From Candidatus Arcticimaribacter sp. (GTDB taxonomy: Bacteria; Bacteroidota; Bacteroidia; Flavobacteriales; Flavobacteriaceae): a DNA stretch of 7,453 nucleotides. Of the stretch, positions 1 through 6,730 are shown piece by piece. The notes below the pieces were generated by a model that was given only the letters and a program-made list of their open reading frames with translations, was not told the origin of the DNA and searched no databases. Made by a program: the position numbers and the translations under genes. Numbering within the stretch: the first letter of the stretch is position 1; every line of letters begins with the position of its first letter. The stretch spans positions 1 through 7,453 of the forward strand of contig WTJP01000051.1 in assembly GCA_011526275.1 (NCBI GenBank). Direction: 5' to 3'.

Positions 1-1088
1 GGAGTCTCCTTTTGGGTGAGGTCGTGCACCAAAGGCTGCTCCTCCTCCAAGGTGTGGATGATTTTCTTGGCCTCGGTATTCACGATTTCGTGTTGTTGTT
101 CCGAATTAAATCCGGTAGCAATGATGGTCACCGATATACTTCTTCCCAAGGCAGGGTCTTCCCCTACCCCCATGATGATATTGGTATTGTTCCCGGCTTC
201 GGTTTGAATGAAGTCGTTGATTTCGCCAATCTCGTCGATGGTAATTTCTTCTTCTCCTGAAACAATGAGTAAAAGAACATTTTTACAGCCCGTAATCTTA
301 TTGTCATTCAACAAGGGTGAATCCAAGGCTTTAACAATACTCTCCTGGGCGCGATTTTCTCCCTCGGCAGTAGCCGATCCCATAATGGCCGAGCCACTGT
401 TGCTCAAAACCGTTTTGGCGTCTTTTAAGTCAATATTCTGGGTGTAGTGATGGGTAATTACCTCTGCAATCCCTCGGGCTGCTGTGGCTAAAACTTCATC
501 GGCTTTCGAAAAACCTGCTTTAAACCCAAGGTTTCCATACACCTCGCGGAGTTTGTTGTTGTTGATTACAATGAGTGAATCTACACTTGACTTGAGTTCT
601 TCGAGTCCACGTTGTGCTTGTTCTAAACGAATTTTTCCTTCAAACTGAAAAGGCATGGTGACAATTCCAACCGTGAGTATGTCCATCTCTTTCGCCATTT
701 TAGCGATGATTGGAGCAGCTCCAGTTCCTGTTCCTCCGCCCATTCCAGCCGTAATGAATACCATCTTGGTTTGAGTGGAGAGCAGGGTAGTAATATCGTC
801 TAAACTCTCTTGTGCAGCCTTTTTCCCAACATCTGGATTGGCTCCAGCACCTAAGCCTTCGGTCAATGAAGCTCCCAACTGAATTTTAATGGGAACTGCA
901 CTCTTTTCCAAGGCTTGAGCATCGGTGTTACAAATAACAAAGTCCACCCCCATAATGCCTTGCTGGAACATGTAATTAATAGCGTTTCCGCCCCCGCCAC
1001 CTATACCGATGACTTTAATCACGTTGCTACGGTTTTTCGGTAAATCGAAATTAAAATTCCCAGCGATTGAATCCATGGTTTCAGACAT
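1..1088 (-). CDS. ftsZ: Cell division protein FtsZ, N-terminal part (3' end outside window)
   Basis: FtsZ is the tubulin-like GTPase that polymerises into the cytoplasmic Z-ring and recruits the divisome. I translated the minus strand from the ATG at 1088; it stays open for 362 codons to the window edge. The nucleotide-binding loop GIGGGGGNA is at about residues 28-36, followed by NTDAQAL (54-60). The tubulin signature GGGTGTG is at 117-123. The T7 synergy loop, which completes the GTPase site of the next subunit, is N218-I-D220-L-K-D223. The globular GTPase and C-terminal domains appear complete up to about residue 325 (SVTIIATGF). The visible tail (EEEQPLVHDLTQ) is the beginning of the variable linker, so the C-terminal peptide that binds FtsA is not in view. 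The gene begins 11 bases after the ftsA stop, with no Shine-Dalgarno sequence but an A-rich leader. A second Met at residue 5 is a possible alternative start. The identification is certain; only the length is unknown. Confidence 0.98.
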   Translation of the reverse strand, partial: MSETMDSIAGNFNFDLPKNRSNVIKVIGIGGGGGNAINYMFQQGIMGVDFVICNTDAQALEKSAVPIKIQLGASLTEGLGAGANPDVGKKAAQESLDDITTLLSTQTKMVFITAGMGGGTGTGAAPIIAKMAKEMDILTVGIVTMPFQFEGKIRLEQAQRGLEELKSSVDSLIVINNNKLREVYGNLGFKAGFSKADEVLATAARGIAEVITHHYTQNIDLKDAKTVLSNSGSAIMGSATAEGENRAQESIVKALDSPLLNDNKITGCKNVLLLIVSGEEEITIDEIGEINDFIQTEAGNNTNIIMGVGEDPALGRSISVTIIATGFNSEQQHEIVNTEAKKIIHTLEEEQPLVHDLTQKET

Positions 1089-1099
1089 TTGATTGGTTT

Positions 1100-2413
1100 T
1101 TAGGCTTTATCGAGAAATTCTTTAAACTTATCGGTCCACTGTTCAAAAATGGAATTCCGGCTTTTAGCCACTGTTGGTTGTGGCGCTTCTGTTGGCGTTG
1201 ACTGCTCTTCGGCTTGAGGCTCTTCCACCACTTCTTCAATGACTTCTACAGGCATTTTATCTAAGGCCGCCATCAGTAATCCAACTGCGGTAGCAAAAGT
1301 AGGACTGGCCGTAGCTTCGTCAGAATCTCCTGCCAAATGCTCATTGGGATAGCCCACACGGGTATCCATTCCAGTGATGTATTCCACCAACTGCTTTAAG
1401 TGCTTGAGTTGGCTTCCCCCACCTGTAAGTACGATCCCCGCAATCAACTTTTTCTTTTGATCTTCGTGACCGTAGTTTTTAATTTCTAAATAACACTGCT
1501 CGATGATTTCGATCACACGTGCATTGATGATTTTAGAAAGTGTTTTTAATGATATTTCTTTAGGGTCACGTCCGCGTAAACCTGGAATAGAAACGATTTC
1601 GGTTTCTTTGTTTTCTCCTGGCCAAGCAGAGCCAAACTTTACTTTCAACAATTCGGCTTGTTTCTTGATGATGGAACAGCCTTCTTTGATGTCTTCGGTT
1701 ATCACATTTCCGCCAAAAGGAATAACGGCAGTATGACGAATAATTCCATCCTTAAAAATAGCAAGGTCGGTAGTACCGCCCCCTATATCGATCAACGCGA
1801 CACCGGCTTCTTTTTCTTCTTGGCTTAAAACAGCATCGGAAGAGGCAATGGGTTCTAGGGTAATTTTGCCCATCTCAAGACCAGCACTTTTAATGCAACG
1901 TCCAATGTTTCGAATGGAGGAAACTTGACCAACCACCACATGGAAGTTGGCTTCTAGACGTCCGCCATACATCCCAATGGGTTCTTTGATTTCTGCTTGT
2001 CCGTCCACCTTGTATTCTTGTGGAAGTACATGTATGATTTCCTCTCCTGGAAGCATGACCAATTTGTGAACTTGATTAATGAGGGTTTGAATATCCTCTT
2101 CATTGATCACTTCATCGGCATTTTCGCGGGTAATGTAGTCGCTGTGTTGCAAGCTGCGAATATGTTGCCCCGCTATTCCAACAACCACTTCGTTGATGGT
2201 CGTGCCTGATTTTGCCTCGGCTTCTAGGGTAGCTTGTTGAATGGATTGTATGGTTTGGGTAATGTTATTTACCACTCCACGATGCACGCCTAAGCTTTGA
2301 GATTTCCCTACCCCGAGGATCTCTACCTTATCGAATTCGTTTTTTTGGCCTACCATGGCAACGATTTTCGTCGTTCCAATGTCCAATCCAACGGCTATTT
2401 TATTGTTTTTCAT
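1100..2413 (-). CDS. ftsA: Cell division protein FtsA (actin-like Z-ring membrane anchor)
   Basis: FtsA is an actin-family ATPase that tethers FtsZ filaments to the inner face of the cytoplasmic membrane and helps recruit later divisome proteins. The product is 437 residues, normal for the family. Visible motifs are phosphate-1 LDIGTTK (10-16), phosphate-2 DIGGGTTD (209-216) and the adenosine motif TGGGSQL (330-336). The FtsA-specific 1C subdomain falls at roughly 84-162. An acidic, Pro/Thr-rich linker (about 388-416) leads to a terminal amphipathic helix (NSIFEQWTDKFKEFLDKA, 420-437), the expected membrane-targeting sequence. I chose the ATG at 2413, 10 bases after the ftsQ stop, because the protein then begins MKNNKIAVGLDIG, as FtsA proteins usually do. 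An in-frame TTG at 2434 would add seven residues and overlap ftsQ by 11 bases; it is less likely. The gene sits between ftsQ and ftsZ, the classical order. Confidence 0.97.
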   Translation of the reverse strand: MKNNKIAVGLDIGTTKIVAMVGQKNEFDKVEILGVGKSQSLGVHRGVVNNITQTIQSIQQATLEAEAKSGTTINEVVVGIAGQHIRSLQHSDYITRENADEVINEEDIQTLINQVHKLVMLPGEEIIHVLPQEYKVDGQAEIKEPIGMYGGRLEANFHVVVGQVSSIRNIGRCIKSAGLEMGKITLEPIASSDAVLSQEEKEAGVALIDIGGGTTDLAIFKDGIIRHTAVIPFGGNVITEDIKEGCSIIKKQAELLKVKFGSAWPGENKETEIVSIPGLRGRDPKEISLKTLSKIINARVIEIIEQCYLEIKNYGHEDQKKKLIAGIVLTGGGSQLKHLKQLVEYITGMDTRVGYPNEHLAGDSDEATASPTFATAVGLLMAALDKMPVEVIEEVVEEPQAEEQSTPTEAPQPTVAKSRNSIFEQWTDKFKEFLDKA

Positions 2414-2423
2414 ATTCAACGTA

Positions 2424-3128
2424 CTAACGAGCAACCACCTGCTTTGCGAAGCTTAGGTCGATCCAGTTATACTTTTCTTCCTTTTGGTTTTTTGCATAAG
2501 CACAGAAACGCTTTAGCTTTTCAACTTTAGCCGAAAAGCGATCGTTATTCCCCCAAAGCACTTGGAAGGGATAAGAGCGTAAGCCCAACACAAAACCATT
2601 GGCACTCCATTGCAAATCGACCAATTCTTCCCTTATGAAAGGATCTGTGGTCAATGATGAAAGCAAGTGTACCATTTGTTGTTTTTTATTTTTATCGAGT
2701 TCACCGTAATACAAAGGAACGCGTGCACTGTGTCGTGCGGAAAGCGGCATTTCAACGCCAAATTGATCGACATAAAAAGAACGCTCACCTTGCACTCTAA
2801 CAACGGGGCGTCGTTCATCAATTTCAACGTATAATTTCCCTTGCGGAACGGTGTATAGTTCGGCAGTTTTTATCATCGGATGATCCAATAACTGCAGTTC
2901 TATCTCATTCAAAGCTACCATATCTTTCTGCTGAAAAAACAAACTGTCTTGGCTTTGTATCAACAATTTATTAACGATTTCAACACTTAAAAAACGAGCT
3001 CCTTCCCCCTTAAATTCAATTTCTATATCACTGATTTTATGCCGCTTAGATCGTATTTCAGCAAAAGAAAAGCAGCCTACCACTAGAAAGATTACTCCGA
3101 TGAGATATCCGGTTTTAACTTCTTTCAT
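2424..3128 (-). CDS. ftsQ: Cell division protein FtsQ (bitopic divisome scaffold)
   Basis: FtsQ is a single-pass membrane protein whose periplasmic part links early and late divisome components; in other bacteria it binds FtsB and FtsL. The 234-residue product has a very short cytoplasmic N-terminus (MKEVKTG), one hydrophobic segment at about 7-24 and a basic stretch after it (RSKRHK). A POTRA-like region spans about 33-110 and ends with the typical VEIDERRPVVRV (101-112). A beta domain follows (FYVDQFGVEMPLS, then ARVPLYYG) up to the terminal WIDLSFAKQVVAR. This protein family diverges strongly, so the call rests on topology, the ERRP motif, the C-terminal 'IDL...QVVAR' ending and the position between murC and ftsQ's usual partners ftsA and ftsZ. 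No ddl or murB gene separates it from murC. The ATG at 3128 lies inside the end of murC (14-base overlap), which suggests translational coupling. Length is typical for Bacteroidota and shorter than the E. coli protein. Confidence 0.93.
   Translation of the reverse strand: MKEVKTGYLIGVIFLVVGCFSFAEIRSKRHKISDIEIEFKGEGARFLSVEIVNKLLIQSQDSLFFQQKDMVALNEIELQLLDHPMIKTAELYTVPQGKLYVEIDERRPVVRVQGERSFYVDQFGVEMPLSARHSARVPLYYGELDKNKKQQMVHLLSSLTTDPFIREELVDLQWSANGFVLGLRSYPFQVLWGNNDRFSAKVEKLKRFCAYAKNQKEEKYNWIDLSFAKQVVAR
2910..2943 (-). promoter_or_regulatory. Possible internal Bacteroidota-type promoter inside ftsQ
   Basis: On the minus strand TTTG (2943-2940) is followed after 22 bases by TAGCTTTG (2917-2910), which fits the Bacteroidota vegetative sigma consensus of a -33 TTTG and a -7 TAnnTTTG box. 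The spacer is at the long end of the usual range. It would give a transcript starting near 2904, within ftsQ and about 490 bases upstream of ftsA, and so could add expression of ftsA and ftsZ. The motif is short, lies in coding sequence and may be chance. Confidence 0.2.
3115..3128 (-). other. murC/ftsQ 14-base overlap
   Basis: The ftsQ ATG lies 14 bases inside the 3' end of murC, in a different frame; the murC stop is TAA at 3117-3115. This joins the precursor-synthesis half of the cluster to the divisome half with no intergenic space, so any separate promoter for ftsQ would have to lie inside murC. The overlap is directly visible; coupling is inferred. Confidence 0.9.
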
Positions 3129-4458
3129 TTTGCGCTAATTTTTGTTGTAAATCAGTTACTTCGAGGCCAATATCGCCGGCGCCAAGCAGTACTTTTACTC
3201 GGGCGTCACTTTCATTCAAAGCGAGAAAGATTTCTTCTTTTTTCAGGAGCGTTACTTCTTTTTTTGATCGCATCATTTCTGCTAGGGCTTCCGAAGTTAC
3301 TCCCTCAATCGGCAATTCACGTGCTGGGTAAATTGGCAGTAAAAACACTTGGTCAAATTGCGCTAAAGCAGCGGCAAAATCAGCCATAAAATCTTGGGTT
3401 CGACTAAATAAATGCGGTTGAAAGACCACACATTTTTTCTCCTTGGGGTAGGCATCAGCTAGGGTTTCAAACACAGCTGAAATCTCGGTTGGGTGGTGCG
3501 CATAATCGTCGATTAAGATATGCTTTGGCGAATCCAACAATAATTGAAGACGACGCTCAACACCTTTAAAAGTTCCCAGAGCCGTTGCCAGCGCTTTTTC
3601 ATCTATGCCGTATTGACTCGCTAGGGCAAAAGCAGCGAGGGCATTGGACAAATTATGCAATCCCAGCTGACTAAAATAAACGCCTTCAAAGCTGTTCTTT
3701 GGGGTGTGCAAGTCAAAGCGATAGCCAAAACCTTCCGCTTGTAATTGTGTTACATGATAATCGGCAGTTTCTTTGATGCTATAGGTAAGGCCCGGGAATG
3801 GAATGCTTTTTTCTACAATTCCCACTTGTTTTATCTGGCCAAAAAAGCTTTTGTAGGCCGATTCCACCTCGACTGCAGAGCCGTAAATATCCAAATGGTC
3901 GGGGTCTATGGAGGTAATACAAGCTAGTTGCGGGTGCAATTGTAAAAAAGAGCGATCGAATTCATCGGCCTCCACGAGTACAGCATCCATGCCGGTAGAA
4001 ATAAAATTCGATTGCGCAGCTTGTACCATACCCCCCACAAAAGCTGTGAAAGACTGTTCTGTTGCTGTAAACAAATGCGCCAATATAGCGGTAGTAGTAG
4101 TTTTACCATGGGTTCCCGCAACGGCCAAGGTGGGGACATCACGGGTGATTTCTCCCAAAAAAGCAGCGCGTTTTTGCAGGCTGTTCCCCTGGGCTTCAAA
4201 AAAACACTTTTGGGCATGGGAAGCGGGAATTGCTGGGGTGAAAATCACCTTAGTGGTTTCCGCTTCAAAGCCCTCAGGAATGTGTTCCACTTCCTCATTA
4301 TAGGTAATGAGTACACCCGCATCTTCCAAGGCTTTGGTCAAGGGTGTGCGCGTTTTATCGTATCCTGCAACCAGCGCGCCTTTGTTCAATAGAAAACGAG
4401 CAATCGACGACATGCCTATTCCACCAATTCCAATAAAGTAATAAGCGGTTTTATTCAT
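3115..4458 (-). CDS. murC: UDP-N-acetylmuramate--L-alanine ligase MurC
   Basis: MurC is the cytoplasmic ATP-dependent ligase that attaches L-alanine to UDP-MurNAc, the first step of stem-peptide assembly. The 447-residue product has the three Mur-ligase domains. The UDP-binding N-terminal fold opens with GIGGIGMS (10-17). The central ATPase has the P-loop GTHGKTTT (115-122), EADEFDRSF (163-171), DPDHLD (185-190) and the HN pair in LGLHNLSNALAA (about 265-276). The C-terminal domain has GVERR (299-303), DDYAHHPTE (317-325), QPHLFSRT (347-354) and GAGDIG (426-431). EADEFDRSF and DDYAHHP separate MurC from MurD, MurE and MurF. It is full length with all expected motifs. The ATG at 4458 overlaps the murG stop by eight bases. 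An AAGGA sequence lies only one base upstream of the ATG, too close to act as a normal Shine-Dalgarno. Stand-alone MurC is distinguished from Mpl by its position in the dcw cluster and its motifs. Confidence 0.98.
   Translation of the reverse strand: MNKTAYYFIGIGGIGMSSIARFLLNKGALVAGYDKTRTPLTKALEDAGVLITYNEEVEHIPEGFEAETTKVIFTPAIPASHAQKCFFEAQGNSLQKRAAFLGEITRDVPTLAVAGTHGKTTTTAILAHLFTATEQSFTAFVGGMVQAAQSNFISTGMDAVLVEADEFDRSFLQLHPQLACITSIDPDHLDIYGSAVEVESAYKSFFGQIKQVGIVEKSIPFPGLTYSIKETADYHVTQLQAEGFGYRFDLHTPKNSFEGVYFSQLGLHNLSNALAAFALASQYGIDEKALATALGTFKGVERRLQLLLDSPKHILIDDYAHHPTEISAVFETLADAYPKEKKCVVFQPHLFSRTQDFMADFAAALAQFDQVFLLPIYPARELPIEGVTSEALAEMMRSKKEVTLLKKEEIFLALNESDARVKVLLGAGDIGLEVTDLQQKLAQNERS
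4451..4458 (-). other. murG/murC 8-base overlap
   Basis: The sequence ATGAATAA holds both the murC start codon and the murG stop codon. This close packing is typical of translationally coupled genes and would help keep MurG and MurC levels linked. AAGGA occurs one base before the ATG but its spacing is too short for classical Shine-Dalgarno pairing. Confidence 0.9.
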
Positions 4459-5548
4459 TTCCTTGATTTAGGTTCTCGATACAGTTTACAATGGCCACAG
4501 TAGCGGTTGGCTTTGCCAATTTTTTCATGTTTTCACTTAAACTTTTTTGACGCTCCTCATCATTCAATAAATTAGTAAAACTGGCTTCAAACGCATCAGC
4601 GAGATTTTTCTCTTCCACCAAAACAGCAGCATCTTCTTTGACCAAAGCATTGGCATTGTGAAACTGATGGTTTTCTGCTACATTGGGAGAAGGAATAAAT
4701 AGGGTAGGTTTCCCCACCAAGCACAATTCCGATATACTGGAAGCTCCAGCTCTTGATATGATGATATCAGCTGCCGCGTACAATAGATGCATTTCCGTAA
4801 TGAAGGCGTGTACTTTTACATTTTCACTGTTTAAATCTTTGTACCGCTCATAATACAAACGCCCACATTGCCACAGCAATTGAATTCCTTGCGATTCAAA
4901 AAAAGGCAATTGCGCAGCAATCAATTCATTGATTTTTTGCGCCCCCAAACTTCCCCCAATAATCACCAAGGTTTTCTTGTTTGTTGCCAAATCAAAATGA
5001 TGCAGGGCAGTCGTCTTTTCAATGCTTTTATCCAATAGATTTTGCCGAACCGGGTTGCCTGTAAAATGTATTTTTTGGGCAGGGAAATAGCGCTCCATAC
5101 CCGCATAAGCCACAGCGATGGCGTTGGTGTTTTTTGAAAGCAGTTTATTGGTAATCCCAGGGTAGGAATTCTGTTCTTGAATGAGGGTTTTACTCCCCAG
5201 CAAACGTCCCACAAAAAGCATGGGTCCACTTGCAAAACCACCAGTACCGATTAAAACATTAGGGCGATAGCGCAACCAAAGAACAAAAGCCTGAAACAAA
5301 CTCACGGCTAGTTTAATTGGAAACAATACATTCCGCCAAAGTTGTGCTCGCTGTAAACCGGAAATCCAAATCCCATGGATGCGGTACCCCGCTTGGGGCA
5401 CTTTCTCCATTTCCATTTTTCCATAGGCCCCCACAAAAACGATTTTTGCTTCGGGCTGTTTGGCTTTAATCGCATCGGCAATGGCAATGGCAGGATAAAT
5501 ATGTCCGCCCGTTCCTCCGCCAGAAATGATGTATTTAGATGGTTTCAC
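4451..5548 (-). CDS. murG: Lipid II synthase MurG (UDP-GlcNAc:lipid I GlcNAc transferase)
   Basis: MurG is a GT-B fold glycosyltransferase on the cytoplasmic face of the membrane. It transfers GlcNAc from UDP-GlcNAc to undecaprenyl-PP-MurNAc-pentapeptide (lipid I) to make lipid II. The 365-residue product has the glycine-rich loop GGGTGGHIYPA (10-20), GTGGFASGP (101-109), QEQNSYPG (124-131) and TGNPVR (163-168). The C-terminal UDP-GlcNAc domain has GGSLGAQ (198-204), SRAGASSISEL (265-275), GKPTLFIP (279-286) and ENHQ (292-295). A hydrophobic patch near 75-92 is the expected membrane-association region. The start is GTG, not ATG. The codon directly before it in frame is TAA and the next in-frame Met is residue 45, beyond the catalytic loop, so GTG at 5548 is effectively the only workable start. 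The gene overlaps ftsW by 14 bases and murC by eight, consistent with coupled translation. Confidence 0.98.
   Translation of the reverse strand: MKPSKYIISGGGTGGHIYPAIAIADAIKAKQPEAKIVFVGAYGKMEMEKVPQAGYRIHGIWISGLQRAQLWRNVLFPIKLAVSLFQAFVLWLRYRPNVLIGTGGFASGPMLFVGRLLGSKTLIQEQNSYPGITNKLLSKNTNAIAVAYAGMERYFPAQKIHFTGNPVRQNLLDKSIEKTTALHHFDLATNKKTLVIIGGSLGAQKINELIAAQLPFFESQGIQLLWQCGRLYYERYKDLNSENVKVHAFITEMHLLYAAADIIISRAGASSISELCLVGKPTLFIPSPNVAENHQFHNANALVKEDAAVLVEEKNLADAFEASFTNLLNDEERQKSLSENMKKLAKPTATVAIVNCIENLNQGNE
5535..5548 (-). other. ftsW/murG overlap with stop-adjacent GTG start
   Basis: The last 14 bases of ftsW contain the murG start. In the murG frame the triplet immediately before the start is TAA, giving TAAGTG, so the murG frame cannot extend further upstream. 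No purine-rich Shine-Dalgarno sequence precedes it; the upstream bases (CCATTAGCTGTTTTAA) are AT-rich. The arrangement suggests that ribosomes finishing ftsW, whose stop lies a few bases downstream, re-initiate at the GTG. The sequence shows the overlap and start directly; coupling is inferred. Confidence 0.85.
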
Positions 5549-6725
5549 TTAAAACAGCTAATGGGTTGTCTTCGTTAATTTCTTTTTCTTCTGCTTCGCT
5601 TTGAGCCACACTAATGGAGAGAATTACGCCAAAGGCAATACAGGTCATCCACGCAGCCGTTCCCCCACTACTAATCATGGGTAAGGTTTGCCCCGTTACT
5701 GGAAACACATTGAGCGCTACCCCCATATTGATAAAGGCCTGTACAATGACGGGTAGGCCTACGCCCATAACCAAAAGCTTCCCATACACAGTGGTGGCTT
5801 TGTGCGCAATGACCATAATTCTAAATAAGATTAGAAGGTATAAAAGGATAATTACTACACCTCCTGCTGCACCAAACTCTTCTACAATAATGGCGTAAAT
5901 AAAATCGGAACTACTTTGAGGTAAAAAGTTTTTCATGACACTCTTCCCCACCCCTAGGCCGGTTAATCCACCGGTGGCAATAGCAATCTTTGCGCGCTCC
6001 ACTTGATAGTTCCCCGAACTGCCTTCCTCGGGAGCAGTAAAATTCTCTATCCTACTCATCCAAGTATCAATACGGTTGGGCATGGCTTCTGGAAAAGCTT
6101 TAGCCGCCAAAACAAATAGCAAAAAAGCGGCTAAAGCCATCCCCACAATAAGCAACAAATGCTTGAAAGGGTACGCCCCTAAAAAGCAAAGCAACAAGAC
6201 CATAACAAAGACAATAACAGCCGTAGAAAGGTTGGCGGGTAAAATGAGGGCTAATACAATTCCTACTGGGGTCCACAAGGGCAATAAGGTTTCGGAAAAA
6301 CGGAGTTGAGCTGCTTTGGTTTTATCCAAATAGTGCGCGACATACATCATCAAAACCAAAGAGGCCAAGGTAGACGTTTGAAATCCTATCCCCACAAAAG
6401 GAATACGAATCCAACGGCTGGCATTCGCTCCCCCAATAGTATTTCCTTGTGAGACGGTATAAATCAATAGTATCACCACCACGGGTAGCAATAAAATTGA
6501 AATCCCTTTAAAGTACTGAAAGGGAATACGATGAATCCCAATCATGATTACAAAGCCCATAACAAGAATGAACATATGCTTAAACAAGTGTTGCCATGGC
6601 GTTCCATTTCCCACTACATAACTTAAGTTGGAACTAGCACTGAACACTGGAAAAAACGAGAAGATGGCCAGGAGAGCTAAAATCCCCCACAGAACCAAAT
6701 CACCTTGTATGAGTTTATTTTTCAT
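5535..6725 (-). CDS. ftsW: Septal peptidoglycan glycosyltransferase FtsW (SEDS family)
   Basis: FtsW is the polytopic SEDS protein that polymerises lipid II into glycan strands at the septum, working with its class B PBP (FtsI, not in this window). The 396-residue product has about ten hydrophobic segments (near 11-30, 51-64, 74-91, 115-132, 150-162, 165-182, 187-208, 286-308, 315-337 and 354-374). A large loop at about 210-274 matches the SEDS extracellular loop. Conserved blocks are SRWIRIP (103-109), SDFIYAIIVEE (273-283) with D274 aligned to the presumed catalytic Asp of SEDS proteins, and FPVTGQTLPMISSGGTA (341-357), the family C-terminal signature. Two usually acidic blocks differ: QTSTLA (116-121) where many homologues have QPSE, and PANLSTA (163-169) where many have PDLGTA. 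FtsW rather than RodA is favoured by position between murD and murG. The ATG at 6725 follows the murD stop by five bases. Confidence 0.96.
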   Translation of the reverse strand: MKNKLIQGDLVLWGILALLAIFSFFPVFSASSNLSYVVGNGTPWQHLFKHMFILVMGFVIMIGIHRIPFQYFKGISILLLPVVVILLIYTVSQGNTIGGANASRWIRIPFVGIGFQTSTLASLVLMMYVAHYLDKTKAAQLRFSETLLPLWTPVGIVLALILPANLSTAVIVFVMVLLLCFLGAYPFKHLLLIVGMALAAFLLFVLAAKAFPEAMPNRIDTWMSRIENFTAPEEGSSGNYQVERAKIAIATGGLTGLGVGKSVMKNFLPQSSSDFIYAIIVEEFGAAGGVVIILLYLLILFRIMVIAHKATTVYGKLLVMGVGLPVIVQAFINMGVALNVFPVTGQTLPMISSGGTAAWMTCIAFGVILSISVAQSEAEEKEINEDNPLAVLSETI

Positions 6726-6730
6726 TTTAA

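Noticed and set aside
12..447. Plus-strand open frames opposite ftsZ
   Set aside because: The minus strand reads continuously as FtsZ here with all family motifs; the plus-strand frames have no recognisable protein character.
1294..1301. TACTTTTG on the minus strand within ftsA, resembling a Bacteroidota -7 box upstream of ftsZ
   Set aside because: The nearest TTTG is 32 bases upstream, too far for a -33 element, and the bases encode a conserved Thr-Phe-Ala segment of FtsA. Probably chance.
3924..4217. Second minus-strand frame of 97 codons within murC
   Set aside because: It is an out-of-frame reading of the same bases as the MurC P-loop region and has no independent support; the MurC frame is intact throughout, so it is not a frameshift remnant.
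3908..4392. Two overlapping plus-strand open frames of 131 and 126 codons opposite murC
   Set aside because: Both lie wholly antisense to the well-conserved MurC coding region, overlap each other, show no family resemblance and consist of unusual, low-structure residue runs. They are shadows of murC codon use.
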